Origin: Herbihabitans rhizosphaerae
GTDB taxonomy: Bacteria > Actinomycetota > Actinomycetes > Mycobacteriales > Pseudonocardiaceae
Direction: 5' to 3'
Length of the DNA: 64,000 bases
Assembly: GCF_004216555.1 (NCBI RefSeq)
Contig: NZ_SGWQ01000005.1
Span: 186,001 to 250,000 of the forward strand
Positions 53,511 to 62,605 of this stretch are shown here, piece by piece. Position numbers and translations under genes: made by a program. Numbering within the stretch: position 1 is the first letter of the stretch; every line of letters starts with the position of its first letter. The notes below the pieces were generated by a model. The model saw nothing but the letters and a program-made list of their open reading frames with translations, was not told the origin of the DNA and ran no database searches.

Positions 53511-53548
53511 GAGGCGGTAGGTCAGCCAACACGTGAGTGGGGGTGTGC

Positions 53549-54112
53549 ATGCTCGAGCTCGCCATCCTGGGTCTCTTGCACGACTCCCCCATGCATGGCT
53601 ACGAGCTGCGCAAACGGCTGCACGAGCTGCTCGGCACGCTGCGCGCGTTCTCCTACGGCTCGCTGTACCCGACGCTGCGGCGTCTGCAGCGGGCCGGGCT
53701 GATCGTCGAGGAGCAGCCGACGACGCCGGCTCCCGACCGTACGGCCGCGCGTTCTTGGGGCAAGCGCGGCAAGCGGGTGTACAAGCTCACGGCCGAGGGC
53801 AAGGAGCGGTTCGCCGAGCTGTTGGCCGACGCCGGACCACAAACGTGGGACGACGAGGGGTTCGGCGTCCACATGGCGTTCTTCTCCCGGACACCGGCCG
53901 AGGTGAGGATGCGAATCCTGGAGGGTCGCAGGCGTCGCGTCGAGGAACGGCGAGAAGGCCTGCGGTCCACCTTGGCAAGGGCCGGCGAACAGATCGACCG
54001 CTACACCCGCGAGTTGCACCGGATGGGTTTGGAGAGCAGTGAGCGGGAGGTCCGCTGGCTCAACGAGCTGATCGCGGAGGAACAGCGCGAGCAGCGCGGC
54101 CCTGCCAGTTGA
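53549..54112 (+). CDS. PadR-family transcriptional regulator
   Basis: 187 residues from ATG 53549. PadR winged helix: LELAILGLLHDSPMHGYELRKRL, SYGSLYPTLRRLQRAGLIVEE, and wing region GKRGKRVYKLTAEGKERFAEL. The C-terminal coiled-coil (RMRILEGRRRRVEERREGLRSTL.. QIDRYTRELHRMGL) mediates dimers. It is 59 nt upstream of ino1 on the same strand, the same order as Rv0047c-Rv0046c. Confidence 0.93.
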   Translation: MLELAILGLLHDSPMHGYELRKRLHELLGTLRAFSYGSLYPTLRRLQRAGLIVEEQPTTPAPDRTAARSWGKRGKRVYKLTAEGKERFAELLADAGPQTWDDEGFGVHMAFFSRTPAEVRMRILEGRRRRVEERREGLRSTLARAGEQIDRYTRELHRMGLESSEREVRWLNELIAEEQREQRGPAS

Positions 54113-54171
54113 TACGGCGAACGCGAGCGCACTGAACGACTGAGGACCGAACGAGTTAAGGAGAGACCGGC

Positions 54172-55263
54172 ATGGGCGAGAACGGCCGTAGTGTCCGGGT
54201 GGCCATCGTTGGCGTCGGCAACTGCGCGGCGTCGCTTGTGCAGGGCGTGCACTATTACCGCGACGCCGACCCCGCCTCCAGAGTGCCGGGCCTGATGCAC
54301 GTCCAGTTCGGCGAGTATCACGTGCGCGACGTGCAGTTCGTGGCCGCGTTCGATGTGGACGCGAAAAAGGTGGGGCGCGACCTGTCCGAGGCGATCGTGG
54401 CCTCGGAGAACAACACGATCAAGATCTGCGACGTGCCGCCGCTCGGGGTGACCGTGCAGCGCGGGCACACGCTGGACGGGCTCGGCGAGTACTACCGCGA
54501 CGTCATCACCGAGGCCGACGAGGACCCGGTCGACGTGGTGAAGACGCTGCGCGACGCCAAAGTGGACGTGCTGGTGTCCTACCTGCCGGTGGGCTCCGAC
54601 GACGCGGACCGGTTCTACGCGCAGTGCGCGATCGACGCGGGTGTGGCGTTCGTGAACGCGCTGCCGGTGTTCATCGCGTCGGACCCGGAGTGGGCGGCGA
54701 AGTTCACCGAGGCCGGCCTGCCGATCGTGGGCGACGACATCAAGTCCCAGGTCGGCGCGACGATCACGCACCGGGTGATGGCGAAGCTGTTCGAGGACCG
54801 CGGGGTGGAGCTGCTGCGCACGTACCAGCTGAACTTCGGCGGCAACATGGACTTCCAGAACATGCTGGAGCGCAAGCGGCTGCAGTCGAAGAAGATCTCC
54901 AAGACGCAGTCGGTGACCTCGCAGGTGCCGCACGAGATGGCCAAGGCGGACGTGCACATCGGGCCGTCGGACTACGTGCCGTGGCTCGACGACCGCAAGT
55001 GGGCCTACGTGCGGCTGGAGGGGCGGTCCTTCGGTGACACCCCGCTGAACCTGGAGTACAAGCTCGAGGTGTGGGATTCGCCGAACTCGGCCGGTGTGAT
55101 CATCGACGCGGTGCGCGCCGCGAAGATCGCGCTGGACCGCGGCATCGGCGGGCCGATCCTGTCCGCGTCGTCGTACTTCATGAAGTCGCCGCCGGAGCAG
55201 TACTCCGACTCCGAGGCGTTCGACGCCGTGGAGAAGTTCATCCGCGGCGAACTCGACCGCTGA
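54172..55263 (+). CDS. ino1: Inositol-3-phosphate synthase
   Basis: 363 residues. Converts glucose 6-phosphate to inositol 3-phosphate with bound NAD, feeding phosphatidylinositol, PIM and mycothiol synthesis. NAD-binding [19 protein letters not shown] and core motifs [28 protein letters not shown], and [19 protein letters not shown] are all present. Ribosome site TTAAGGAGAG lies about 6 nt before ATG. A strong bidirectional terminator follows. Confidence 0.97.
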   Translation: MGENGRSVRVAIVGVGNCAASLVQGVHYYRDADPASRVPGLMHVQFGEYHVRDVQFVAAFDVDAKKVGRDLSEAIVASENNTIKICDVPPLGVTVQRGHTLDGLGEYYRDVITEADEDPVDVVKTLRDAKVDVLVSYLPVGSDDADRFYAQCAIDAGVAFVNALPVFIASDPEWAAKFTEAGLPIVGDDIKSQVGATITHRVMAKLFEDRGVELLRTYQLNFGGNMDFQNMLERKRLQSKKISKTQSVTSQVPHEMAKADVHIGPSDYVPWLDDRKWAYVRLEGRSFGDTPLNLEYKLEVWDSPNSAGVIIDAVRAAKIALDRGIGGPILSASSYFMKSPPEQYSDSEAFDAVEKFIRGELDR

Positions 55264-55275
55264 ATCGCCGAACCA

Positions 55276-55317
55276 GCTGACGGCTCCTGCCCGCGCGCGG
55301 GCAGGAGCCATTGTCAG
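55276..55317. terminator. Bidirectional terminator after ino1
   Basis: GGCTCCTGCCCGC / GCGGGCAGGAGCC (55282-55309) is a 13-bp perfect stem with a 2-nt loop, flanked by a second pair GCTGAC / GTCAGC. It serves ino1 and the convergent small-protein gene at 55322. Confidence 0.88.
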
Positions 55318-55321
55318 CCGG

Positions 55322-55705
55322 TCAGCACCAGGAGCCGAGGACGTCCAGGCCCTGGTAGTCGAGGATCTTGACCCAGCCGGTATTCGCCGGAATGTATCCC
55401 CATTCCGTGTAGAGACCGCACTTGCCGACGTGGAAGCCGTCGATATCGACGCCGTGGCCGCCGGCACTGGCGCCGGGCTTGAGCCAGAATGACGACCCGC
55501 CAGGATTACCCCAATTCGTGGTGACCTTGATTTTGATGCTGGAGTGGTTGGCGATCCGGCCGCACTTGTAGTACTCGTCCTGACTGCAACCGCCCCTGAC
55601 CTCGGTCGGTGTCGCCTGCGCGGTCATCGGCGCCGCCAGGCCGATTCCCGACGCCAGCGCGACGCCGGACAAGGTGAACGCGATCTTCCTATTGATTTTC
55701 CCCAT
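55322..55705 (-). CDS. Small secreted cysteine-containing protein
   Basis: 127 residues. Signal peptide (KIAFTLSGVALASGIGLAAP, cleaved near AQA-TPT). The mature domain of about 95 residues has four cysteines (GGCSQDEYYKCG, GKCGLY, and terminal GSWC) fitting two disulfides. Beta-rich and tryptophan-bearing (IKIKVTTNWGNPGGSSFW, GWVKILDYQGLDVLGSWC). AGAAAG precedes the ATG. The base composition is more AT-rich than its neighbours, hinting at recent arrival. Family not recognised; could be a secreted inhibitor or binding protein. Confidence 0.75.
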   Translation of the reverse strand: MGKINRKIAFTLSGVALASGIGLAAPMTAQATPTEVRGGCSQDEYYKCGRIANHSSIKIKVTTNWGNPGGSSFWLKPGASAGGHGVDIDGFHVGKCGLYTEWGYIPANTGWVKILDYQGLDVLGSWC

Positions 55706-55838
55706 TACTTTCTCCCCTATTTCGTGCCCGTTGTTCGGGCACCCCCGACGTCAACATGCGCCCGACTCGATTGGGCGGTCAATCGAATTCGAGCAGCATC
55801 GAATGACGTCAGCCGATCGGGTGGAGTCGAGCACCTAC
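55706..55838. other. Short AT-richer intergenic region
   Basis: 133 nt holding the promoter of the small secreted protein. Base composition is unlike the neighbours (runs of TTTCTCCC, AATCGAATTCGAG). No gene or hairpin stands out. Confidence 0.3.
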
Positions 55839-58800
55839 TTATGTGCGCGGATCTCTCATCGTACGAACCTGGTCGATGATCGCCGCCGGGTCGAGGTACG
55901 CCTGCCATCCGGGAACGCGAACGACGCGCCACCCCAGCCCGCGGAGTCGAGTGTCGCGCACCGCGTCCCGGCGTTGCTGGCGGGCGCCAGTGTCACCGTC
56001 CGGATATCGGCTGATCTCGACGTCGATCAACTCTCCATCCGCTCCCGTTATCGCGATCTCGACCGGATAACCCTGAACCAGCTGACCACGTCGGCTGGGG
56101 ATTCCCTTCGCGGTCAGGGCGGCGCGCACCCGGTCGGTCAACACGTCGCCGGTCGTCGCGTGGCCGGTCGCCGTCGCGGTCGCGGTCTCGGCCAAGGTGC
56201 GAAGTACGCGCGGACCTCGGGTGCGGATCGCCAGGGCATCGCCGAACACGATCAGTCGGTGCTTGGCCCGACTGACCGCCACGTTCACCAGGTTGCGCTG
56301 CGATTCGAGCCAGCCGATGGTGCCCGGCTGCGCATCCGTGGAGATCACCGTTGAGAACAGGATCGTCTCCCGCTCGCCGCCCTGGAAGGTGTGCGCTGTA
56401 CCCACTTCGACCGCGCGGAGTCGCTCGTCTGGGTGCGCCGCCAAGGCACGCTCGATCATGTTCGCCTGTGCTCGGAACGGCGTCACCACGCCGGTGTGTT
56501 TCAGGTCGAGCTCGGACTCGGCGAGCCAATTGACGACAGCGTCCACCTCGAACTCGTTGACCACGCTGCCGGTTCGGCCGGGCCGGGTCACCCCGGTGAT
56601 GTCGATCCACGTGAGACCGAGGTCCTCACGATCGTCCACCTCGGACAGCACGACCAGCTTGCCGTCGTAGAACTCCTCGTTGCAGAAGCGGATGATGTCC
56701 GGGTGGCATCGGTAATGCTCGTTGAGCAGCAACGGTTCTGGCTTGAACCGGGCGGCGAACGCGTCGAAGGCGGAGTGTTCGCCGTACGTGTGGTGCATGG
56801 CCGCGAACTGCTCGTGTGACGCTCCCGCGTCGGTGGCCAGCGCCCGCAGTCGCTCCGGCGTCGCGGTGATCACCGGTGGGAGCTGATCCGCATCGCCGAC
56901 GATGACCAGGCGTTTCGCGCGGAACGCGAGGGGCAGGATCTGCGCGAGAGTGCATTGGCTCGCCTCGTCGATCACCACGAGATCGATCGACCCAGCGCGG
57001 CAGTCGAAGCTCGGCCTGGTGGAAAGGGTGGACGTCGCCCAGCCGTGGACATGTCGCAAGACCTGGGTCATCACTTCGCGGAAGGGCAACTCCTCGGAAA
57101 GCTTGTCCGCCAAGAGCTTCAGGTGTTCCGCACCGTCGGTGTAGCCGCGTCGAACCAACTCACTGGTCAAGACCCGTGACGCGGCGCGCCATCGCATATC
57201 GGCCTGCTGGAAGGCATCAAGAAGATCGCCCTCGTTGTCACGCTGGTGGGCGCCGAGGGTCTGCCACGCCGAGTCGAAGACCGACTCTGAGCGTGTCCAC
57301 TCAATGATCGCCTCGACAGCGATCGTGCTGGGGAGGCCAGCGACCTCGCGGAGTTTCGCGGCGCGCCTACGCCGCAGCCATTTCCACCGCGTGCGCACGG
57401 CTTTGGCCGCGCGCTTGTCGATCTCCGTGATCGGGACACGCGGTTGCCGATCCTCCCAAACCAGCGCCCTGAGCTCGTCCCGAAGTAGGGACGCGTCGAG
57501 CAGCCCGGATTCCAACTTGGCGCGCTGCTCCAACACGTGCGCGGCGAGGTGCCGCTGGCTCGCGCAGACCTGTACTGCCTGCTCCGCACCCTCTTCCGGT
57601 TGGCGCGCAACGACTTCGGGCAACAGATCGTAGACGGCCTCGCTGAGTTTGCCGCGCACTTCCTTGTTGCCTGTGCGCAACATAAGTCCGGCGTCGATGT
57701 CGGTGGCTTTGGTGTTCACCACGTCATCGACCGGGCGATTGTTGGTGGAGCTGAGGACAACGGATTCGCCGCGTCGCCACGCTTCGGCGACGATGGCGGT
57801 CACGGTCTGGCTTTTGCCGGTGCCCGGCGGCCCGGTGATCACGGTCAGCGGATTGTGCGCCGCCGCGTCGAGGGCGATCTCCTGAGCGTGGTTCAACCGC
57901 ACGGAGCATGCCTCGAGCAGGCCCGTCGCCGGCGGCGTGACGTCGTCGAACAGAAAGCGGGCCGCGCTGTTGTGCCAGTCCGGCGCGGTCTCCATCCATC
58001 GAAGATCGGCGAGCAGACTCTGTACGGCGATGTCGACCTGGCCGCGAAATGCCATCACCAGGTTGAACACCCCGACTTCCTGCGGCAGCCACAGTTCCTT
58101 GTCGGGATCGACCGGCAACAGCTTCAGCGGGTCGAGTACCGCCTCGGGGATTCCCAGAGCGCCGAGGACGGCCTTCGCCGTGGCCGTCATCGCGGCGGTG
58201 GCGCCGAATCCGATCACATTGTTGGCGATCACCTTGGCGGCCGCCGACAGCATCTCCGGGGCGAACCAGCCGGAGTGCAGTAGCGCGCTGTTCAGCCGGG
58301 GTAGGTCGTGGCTGACCGGGATGTAGGGCTCACCGTCCGTCGGCTCGATCGGTGCCGCCAGTGGACGGACGAACAGCGGCGCGATGTGCGCGCGGCGCTT
58401 GCGGTCCAGCACCACGACGGTCGGCCAGCCGTAGAACACTCCCTCCAGCGCGCCGTCCTCGATGTTGTCGAAGAGCTTGCGAACGCCGGCGGGCGCGGGC
58501 AGTCGGTCGTCCCCGCCGCAGAGGACGGTCTCGGAATCGAGCGGAAAGGGCGCCCACCTGTCGCGCGCGTTGAGTGGCACCGGCCCGGCGAGCGACTCGT
58601 CGATCACGCAGGAGCGCAGGTAGTTGACCAGGATCGACCACGGTGTGGTCCCCCGCTGCTCCGCGGACACCGGCACTCGACCACTCGCGGCACGTGTTGG
58701 CGGCGCGGTACCGCGTTGCGCGACGGCGCCTCCGGATTGGGCCGTGTCGCCGCAGGCGATACAGACGATGTGCCACTGCCCGCCGATCTTGCTGCCCAGC

Positions 58801-58901
58801 ACGTCCAACCCTTGGCGGAGGCGCTTGGCGCAGGAATGGCAATTCTGGTCAAACCGTGCCGGAAAACGCGAGTAGTTCTCATAGCCCGCTCGGCGTGCCA
58901 T
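55839..58901 (-). CDS. SF1 (Upf1-like) helicase with N-terminal zinc ribbon and C-terminal nuclease-like domain
   Basis: 1020 residues. Zinc ribbon: CHSC (Cys21/24) and CIAC (Cys47/50). Helicase: Walker A GPPGTGKS at 357-364, motif II IDEASQCTLAQ, motif III VGDADQLPPV, motif V HTFQGGERE, and motif VI NVAVSRAKHRLIVFGD. A linker domain separates motifs Ia and II (about 400-640). The last 100 residues (YPVEIAITGADGELIDVEIS and RDTRLRGLGWRVVRVPGW) match the Vsr/DUF559 PD-(D/E)xK form, with GW..VRV at the end. Such helicase-nuclease fusions are often defence genes. Solitary, no mate gene. Confidence 0.85.
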   Translation of the reverse strand: MARRAGYENYSRFPARFDQNCHSCAKRLRQGLDVLGSKIGGQWHIVCIACGDTAQSGGAVAQRGTAPPTRAASGRVPVSAEQRGTTPWSILVNYLRSCVIDESLAGPVPLNARDRWAPFPLDSETVLCGGDDRLPAPAGVRKLFDNIEDGALEGVFYGWPTVVVLDRKRRAHIAPLFVRPLAAPIEPTDGEPYIPVSHDLPRLNSALLHSGWFAPEMLSAAAKVIANNVIGFGATAAMTATAKAVLGALGIPEAVLDPLKLLPVDPDKELWLPQEVGVFNLVMAFRGQVDIAVQSLLADLRWMETAPDWHNSAARFLFDDVTPPATGLLEACSVRLNHAQEIALDAAAHNPLTVITGPPGTGKSQTVTAIVAEAWRRGESVVLSSTNNRPVDDVVNTKATDIDAGLMLRTGNKEVRGKLSEAVYDLLPEVVARQPEEGAEQAVQVCASQRHLAAHVLEQRAKLESGLLDASLLRDELRALVWEDRQPRVPITEIDKRAAKAVRTRWKWLRRRRAAKLREVAGLPSTIAVEAIIEWTRSESVFDSAWQTLGAHQRDNEGDLLDAFQQADMRWRAASRVLTSELVRRGYTDGAEHLKLLADKLSEELPFREVMTQVLRHVHGWATSTLSTRPSFDCRAGSIDLVVIDEASQCTLAQILPLAFRAKRLVIVGDADQLPPVITATPERLRALATDAGASHEQFAAMHHTYGEHSAFDAFAARFKPEPLLLNEHYRCHPDIIRFCNEEFYDGKLVVLSEVDDREDLGLTWIDITGVTRPGRTGSVVNEFEVDAVVNWLAESELDLKHTGVVTPFRAQANMIERALAAHPDERLRAVEVGTAHTFQGGERETILFSTVISTDAQPGTIGWLESQRNLVNVAVSRAKHRLIVFGDALAIRTRGPRVLRTLAETATATATGHATTGDVLTDRVRAALTAKGIPSRRGQLVQGYPVEIAITGADGELIDVEISRYPDGDTGARQQRRDAVRDTRLRGLGWRVVRVPGWQAYLDPAAIIDQVRTMRDPRT

Positions 58902-58979
58902 CTTGCCTCCCCCAGAAGCTTTTGGATCAGCGTAGCGGGGTTGTTCGCGATGGGTAATCGGTCGTCTCCGTCACGTTCG

Positions 58980-59015
58980 TTAGCCGAGCTAAGCATAAGA
59001 TGTTAGCCTTGCTAA
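58980..59015 (+). promoter_or_regulatory. Tandem TTAGC-N3-GCTAA operators before the MFS gene
   Basis: TTAGCCGAGCTAA (58980-58992) and TTAGCCTTGCTAA (59003-59015), perfect 5-bp inverted arms around 3 nt, centres 23 nt apart, ending 10 nt before ATG 59026. A third copy of the pattern is at 62589-62601. Likely sites for a dimeric repressor. Confidence 0.6.
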
Positions 59016-59025
59016 GGAACTGAAC

Positions 59026-60258
59026 ATGGGAGGAGATGAGGGCGCGGTGGAGGCCCATCCGAGGTTGTTGGACGCCGTGCGGGGGCAGCCGAAGGCCGTG
59101 TGGGTCACCGCGTTCGCGGCGGTGATCGCGTTCATGGGAATCGGCCTTGTCGACCCGATCCTGCTGTCGATCGCCGAAGGGCTGCACGCCACACCGTCCG
59201 AGGTGACCCTGCTGTTCTCGTCCTACCTCGGCGTCCAGGTGCTCGCGATGCTCCTCACCGGATACGCCTCCGCCCGCTTCGGCGCCAAGCGGACCGTGAT
59301 CACCGGCCTGAGCCTGATCGTCGCGGCCACACTGCTGTGCGCGCTCGCCGGCTCGATCACTCAGCTCGTCGCCCTGCGCGCGGTCTGGGGACTGGGCAAC
59401 GCGTTCTTCATCGCCACCGCGCTGTCGGTGATCGTCGGCGCCGCGTCCGGCGGTCAGCGCGGCGCGATCCTGCTGTACGAGGCGGCACTGGGCCTTGGCC
59501 TGTCGGTCGGCCCGTTGCTCGGCGCGCTGCTGGGCGACATCTCCTGGCGCGGCCCGTTCGTGGGCACCGCCGTCCTGATGGCGATCGCGCTCGTGCTGTG
59601 CGCCACGATGCTGCGCCGCGACAGCGATCAGCGCCGCGACCCCGTGCGCCTGCTCGACCCGTTGAAAGCCTTGCGGCACAAGGGCTTGCTGCGTACCTCG
59701 ATCGGCTCGGCGCTGTACACCGCTGGCTTCTTCGTCGTGCTGGCCTGGTCGCCGTTCGTGCTGGAGTGGGGCGCGATCCAGATCGGCCTGGTCTTCTTCG
59801 GCTGGGGCCTCGCGGTCGCCGTCGCCGGCGTGCTGCTCGCCCCGCTGGCCGCGCGCCGCTTAGGTGAGCGGATCGCCGCGCTACTCGCGGTGGTCGGCTA
59901 CGCCGCGCTGCTCGCCGTGATGACCGTGCACGACAAGACCGTCCTGGTGATCGCGGTGATCGTCAGCGGCCTGGTCTCCGGCCTGCTGAACACGCTGTTC
60001 ACCGGCATGGCGATGTCGATCAGCGACGCGCCCCGGCCGGTCGCCAGCGCCGGGTACAACTTCTGCCGCTGGCTCGGCGGCGCCGCGGCCGCCACGCTCG
60101 TCGGGCACGTCGCCGAGTGGTTCGGCTCGCCCCAGGCGCCCTTCCTGATCGGCGCGCTGCTCTGCCTCGGCGCGGCCGGCCTGCTCGCCGTCCCGGACCG
60201 CGCCGCCGACGCGCACGAGGTCCCGGCGACGGCCGCACTGGTCGGTGAGGAAGCCTGA
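59026..60258 (+). CDS. MFS transporter (EmrB/QacA or Bcr-like drug exporter type)
   Basis: 410 residues, twelve membrane helices. Opens with FAAVIAFMGIGLVDPILLSIAEGL; motif A-like GYASARFGAKRTV; motif C-like EAALGLGLSVGPLLGALLG. The C-terminal half ends in a polar tail (DRAADAHEVPATAALVGEEA). Proton-driven exporter of a small compound, probably a drug. ATG 59026 follows twin palindromes. No regulator gene is directly adjacent. Confidence 0.88.
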   Translation: MGGDEGAVEAHPRLLDAVRGQPKAVWVTAFAAVIAFMGIGLVDPILLSIAEGLHATPSEVTLLFSSYLGVQVLAMLLTGYASARFGAKRTVITGLSLIVAATLLCALAGSITQLVALRAVWGLGNAFFIATALSVIVGAASGGQRGAILLYEAALGLGLSVGPLLGALLGDISWRGPFVGTAVLMAIALVLCATMLRRDSDQRRDPVRLLDPLKALRHKGLLRTSIGSALYTAGFFVVLAWSPFVLEWGAIQIGLVFFGWGLAVAVAGVLLAPLAARRLGERIAALLAVVGYAALLAVMTVHDKTVLVIAVIVSGLVSGLLNTLFTGMAMSISDAPRPVASAGYNFCRWLGGAAAATLVGHVAEWFGSPQAPFLIGALLCLGAAGLLAVPDRAADAHEVPATAALVGEEA

Positions 60259-60378
60259 TAGCGCACCATTTTGTCGCATTCGCGGAATTCACGAATAAAC
60301 GTATTCTCCGCAGCGCGGGGTATCGGTTCGGTAGCGCTACGCGACAGTCATCGATCCAGCAAGTGCTGTCGGTGGTCT

Positions 60379-60400
60379 GTTCGTCGGCTGTTCACCTGAA
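60379..60400 (+). promoter_or_regulatory. PHO-box-like direct repeat upstream of phoX
   Basis: GTTCGTCGGCT (60379-60389) and GTTCACCTGAA (60390-60400) are consecutive 11-nt units beginning GTTC. Actinobacterial PhoP sites are 11-nt direct repeats with GTTCACC cores. The site lies about 90 nt before the PhoX start. Confidence 0.55.
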
Positions 60401-60489
60401 GGACTGACGAAGCTGACCTGTCTTGCTAACGTCGGCCCGTCTCGAACCACCACCAGGCAGTCCACTGTGGACGCGCCCGAGGAGGACCC

Positions 60490-62577
60490 GTGTCCCCTGC
60501 TGACCACCACGACCGCCCTCTGCTGCCGTTAGCGCCGACCAACCCGACCGGCCGCCAGGCGGTGACCTGCAAGTACCGCTGCGGCAGCGCCTGCTCGCAC
60601 GAGGCGCCCAACACCTCGGACAACGCCTACTTCGGCGACGTCGTGAAGCAGTCCGTCAAGCGTCGCGGCCTGCTCAAGGCCGGCGCGGTGCTCGCGGTCG
60701 CCGGCGCCGGCACGGCGGTTGCCGTCGGCACGTCGGCCGCCGAACCGGGCCAGAACACGCCCGCCGCGCCCGCCGGGGGAAAGCCGCCGCGCGGTCGTGA
60801 CGGCCTGAACTTCGAGCCGGTCAAGCCGAACACCGAGGACCGGGTCGTCATTCCCGAGGGATACGAGCAGGACGTCCTCATTCGGTGGGGCGACAAGGTT
60901 TACCCGAATGCGCCGGAATTCAATTTCGACAAGCACACCGCGATGGCGCAGGCGCACCAATTCGGGTTCAACAACGACTTCTGTGGCCTGGTGCCACTGG
61001 AGGGCAAGCCCGGCCGCTGGCTCATGGTCTCCAACCACGAGTACTCCAGCGAGCCGTTCATGTTCAAGGGCTACAACCCGGAGAACCCGACTCCGGAGCA
61101 GGTCGGAATCGGCTGGATGGCGCACGGCCTGTCGGTCGTGCTGCTGGAGCGCGACCGCAAGACCGGCAAGCTGTCGGTGAAGGTCGACTGGGAGTACAAC
61201 CGCCGGATCACCCTGGACACGGTGTTCGAGCTGCGCGGCCCGGCCGCCGGCTCGGAGTACCTGAAGACCTCGGTGGACAAGACCGGCACGAAGGTGCGCG
61301 GCACGCAGAACAACTGCGCCGGCGGCGTCACGCCGTGGGGCACGATCCTGTCCGGCGAGGAGAACTTCAACCAGTACTTCGCCAACGCCGACTCGGTCAC
61401 CGACCCGACCGTGAAGGCACGGTTGGCCAGGTACGGGATCAAGGGCGCCGCGTCGGAGCGCAAGTGGGAGCGGTTCGACAAGCGGTGGGACGTCGCGCAG
61501 GAGCCCAACGAGGTCAACCGGTTCGGCTACATCGTCGAGATCGACCCGCACGACCCCAAGTCCACGCCGGTCAAGCACACCGCGCTCGGCCGGTTCAAGC
61601 ACGAGGGCGCGAACGTGATCGTGGCCCGGGACGGCCGCGTGGTCGCGTACATGGGCGACGACGAGCGCTTCGACTACATGTACAAGTTCGTGTCCGACGG
61701 CAAGGTCAAGCCGGGCAACTCCAAGCGCGCCCGCGAGCACAACATGACCCTGCTGGACGCCGGCACGCTGTACGTCGCGCGGTTCACCGGGGACAGCCCG
61801 CCGGCCGAGATCGACGGCTCCGGCAAGCTCCCGGCCGACGGTGAGTTCGACGGCTGGGGCGAGTGGATTCCGTTGGCGCACAACGATCGCAGCTTCGTGC
61901 CGGGCATGCCGGCCGCCGAGGTGTACGTGTTCACCCGGCTCGCCGCGGACAAGGTGTCGCCGACCAAGATGGACCGGCCGGAGGACGTCGAGCCGAGCCT
62001 CAAGACCGGCCGGCTGTACGCGGCGCTGACCAACAACACCGACCGGGGCAAGCCGGACAAGGAAGGCCCGACGGAGATCAACCCGCGCAACGGCAACAAG
62101 CACGGGCACGTGCTGGAGCTGGAGGAGGCGTGGGGCGACAACACGAGCACCCGCTTCGTGTGGCGGCTGCTGCTGGTGTGCGGTGACCCGGCCTCGCCGG
62201 ACACCTACTTCGGCGGCTTCGACAAGTCGCAGGTCAGTCCGATCTCCTGCCCGGACAACCTGGCCTTCGACCGCGCGGGCAACCTGTGGATCTCCACCGA
62301 CGGCAACGCGTTGAAGTCCAACGACGGCCTGTTCGCCGTGCCGGTGGCCGGCGAGCACCGCGGCCACGTGAAGCAGTTCCTCACCGTGCCGAAGGGCGCG
62401 GAGACCTGCGGACCGGTGATCGAGGACGACTTCGTGCTGGTCTCCGTGCAGCACCCGGGTGAGCTGGACGGCGCGAGCGCGGACAAGCCGGCGTCGCACT
62501 GGCCGGACGGCGGCGACTCGCAGCCGCGCCCGGCGGTGGTCGCGATCCGCAAGAAGCAGGGCCGGATCGCCGACTAA
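60490..62577 (+). CDS. phoX: PhoX-family phosphatase (DUF839), Tat-exported
   Basis: 695 residues from GTG 60490, with GAGGAGG 5 nt upstream. The N-terminal CKYRCGSACSH Cys cluster is typical of actinobacterial PhoX. The Tat signal has SVKRRGLLKAGAVLAVAGAG at about 56-75. Core motifs: NNDFCGLVPLEG, NHEYSSEP, NNCAGGVTPWGTILSGEENFN (metal Glu), FGYIVEIDPHDP, and ISCPDNLAFDRAGNLWISTDG near the C-terminus. Calcium/iron alkaline phosphatase releasing phosphate outside the cell, usually under PhoP. Confidence 0.93.
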   Translation: MSPADHHDRPLLPLAPTNPTGRQAVTCKYRCGSACSHEAPNTSDNAYFGDVVKQSVKRRGLLKAGAVLAVAGAGTAVAVGTSAAEPGQNTPAAPAGGKPPRGRDGLNFEPVKPNTEDRVVIPEGYEQDVLIRWGDKVYPNAPEFNFDKHTAMAQAHQFGFNNDFCGLVPLEGKPGRWLMVSNHEYSSEPFMFKGYNPENPTPEQVGIGWMAHGLSVVLLERDRKTGKLSVKVDWEYNRRITLDTVFELRGPAAGSEYLKTSVDKTGTKVRGTQNNCAGGVTPWGTILSGEENFNQYFANADSVTDPTVKARLARYGIKGAASERKWERFDKRWDVAQEPNEVNRFGYIVEIDPHDPKSTPVKHTALGRFKHEGANVIVARDGRVVAYMGDDERFDYMYKFVSDGKVKPGNSKRAREHNMTLLDAGTLYVARFTGDSPPAEIDGSGKLPADGEFDGWGEWIPLAHNDRSFVPGMPAAEVYVFTRLAADKVSPTKMDRPEDVEPSLKTGRLYAALTNNTDRGKPDKEGPTEINPRNGNKHGHVLELEEAWGDNTSTRFVWRLLLVCGDPASPDTYFGGFDKSQVSPISCPDNLAFDRAGNLWISTDGNALKSNDGLFAVPVAGEHRGHVKQFLTVPKGAETCGPVIEDDFVLVSVQHPGELDGASADKPASHWPDGGDSQPRPAVVAIRKKQGRIAD

Positions 62578-62605
62578 ACGGGCGATCCTTAGCGACGCTA
62601 AAAGG

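Noticed and set aside
59003-59015. DtxR/IdeR iron box before the MFS gene
   Set aside because: TTAGCC matches part of the iron-box consensus, but the left half TTAGG is missing and the site is better described as a TTAGC-N3-GCTAA palindrome occurring in tandem.
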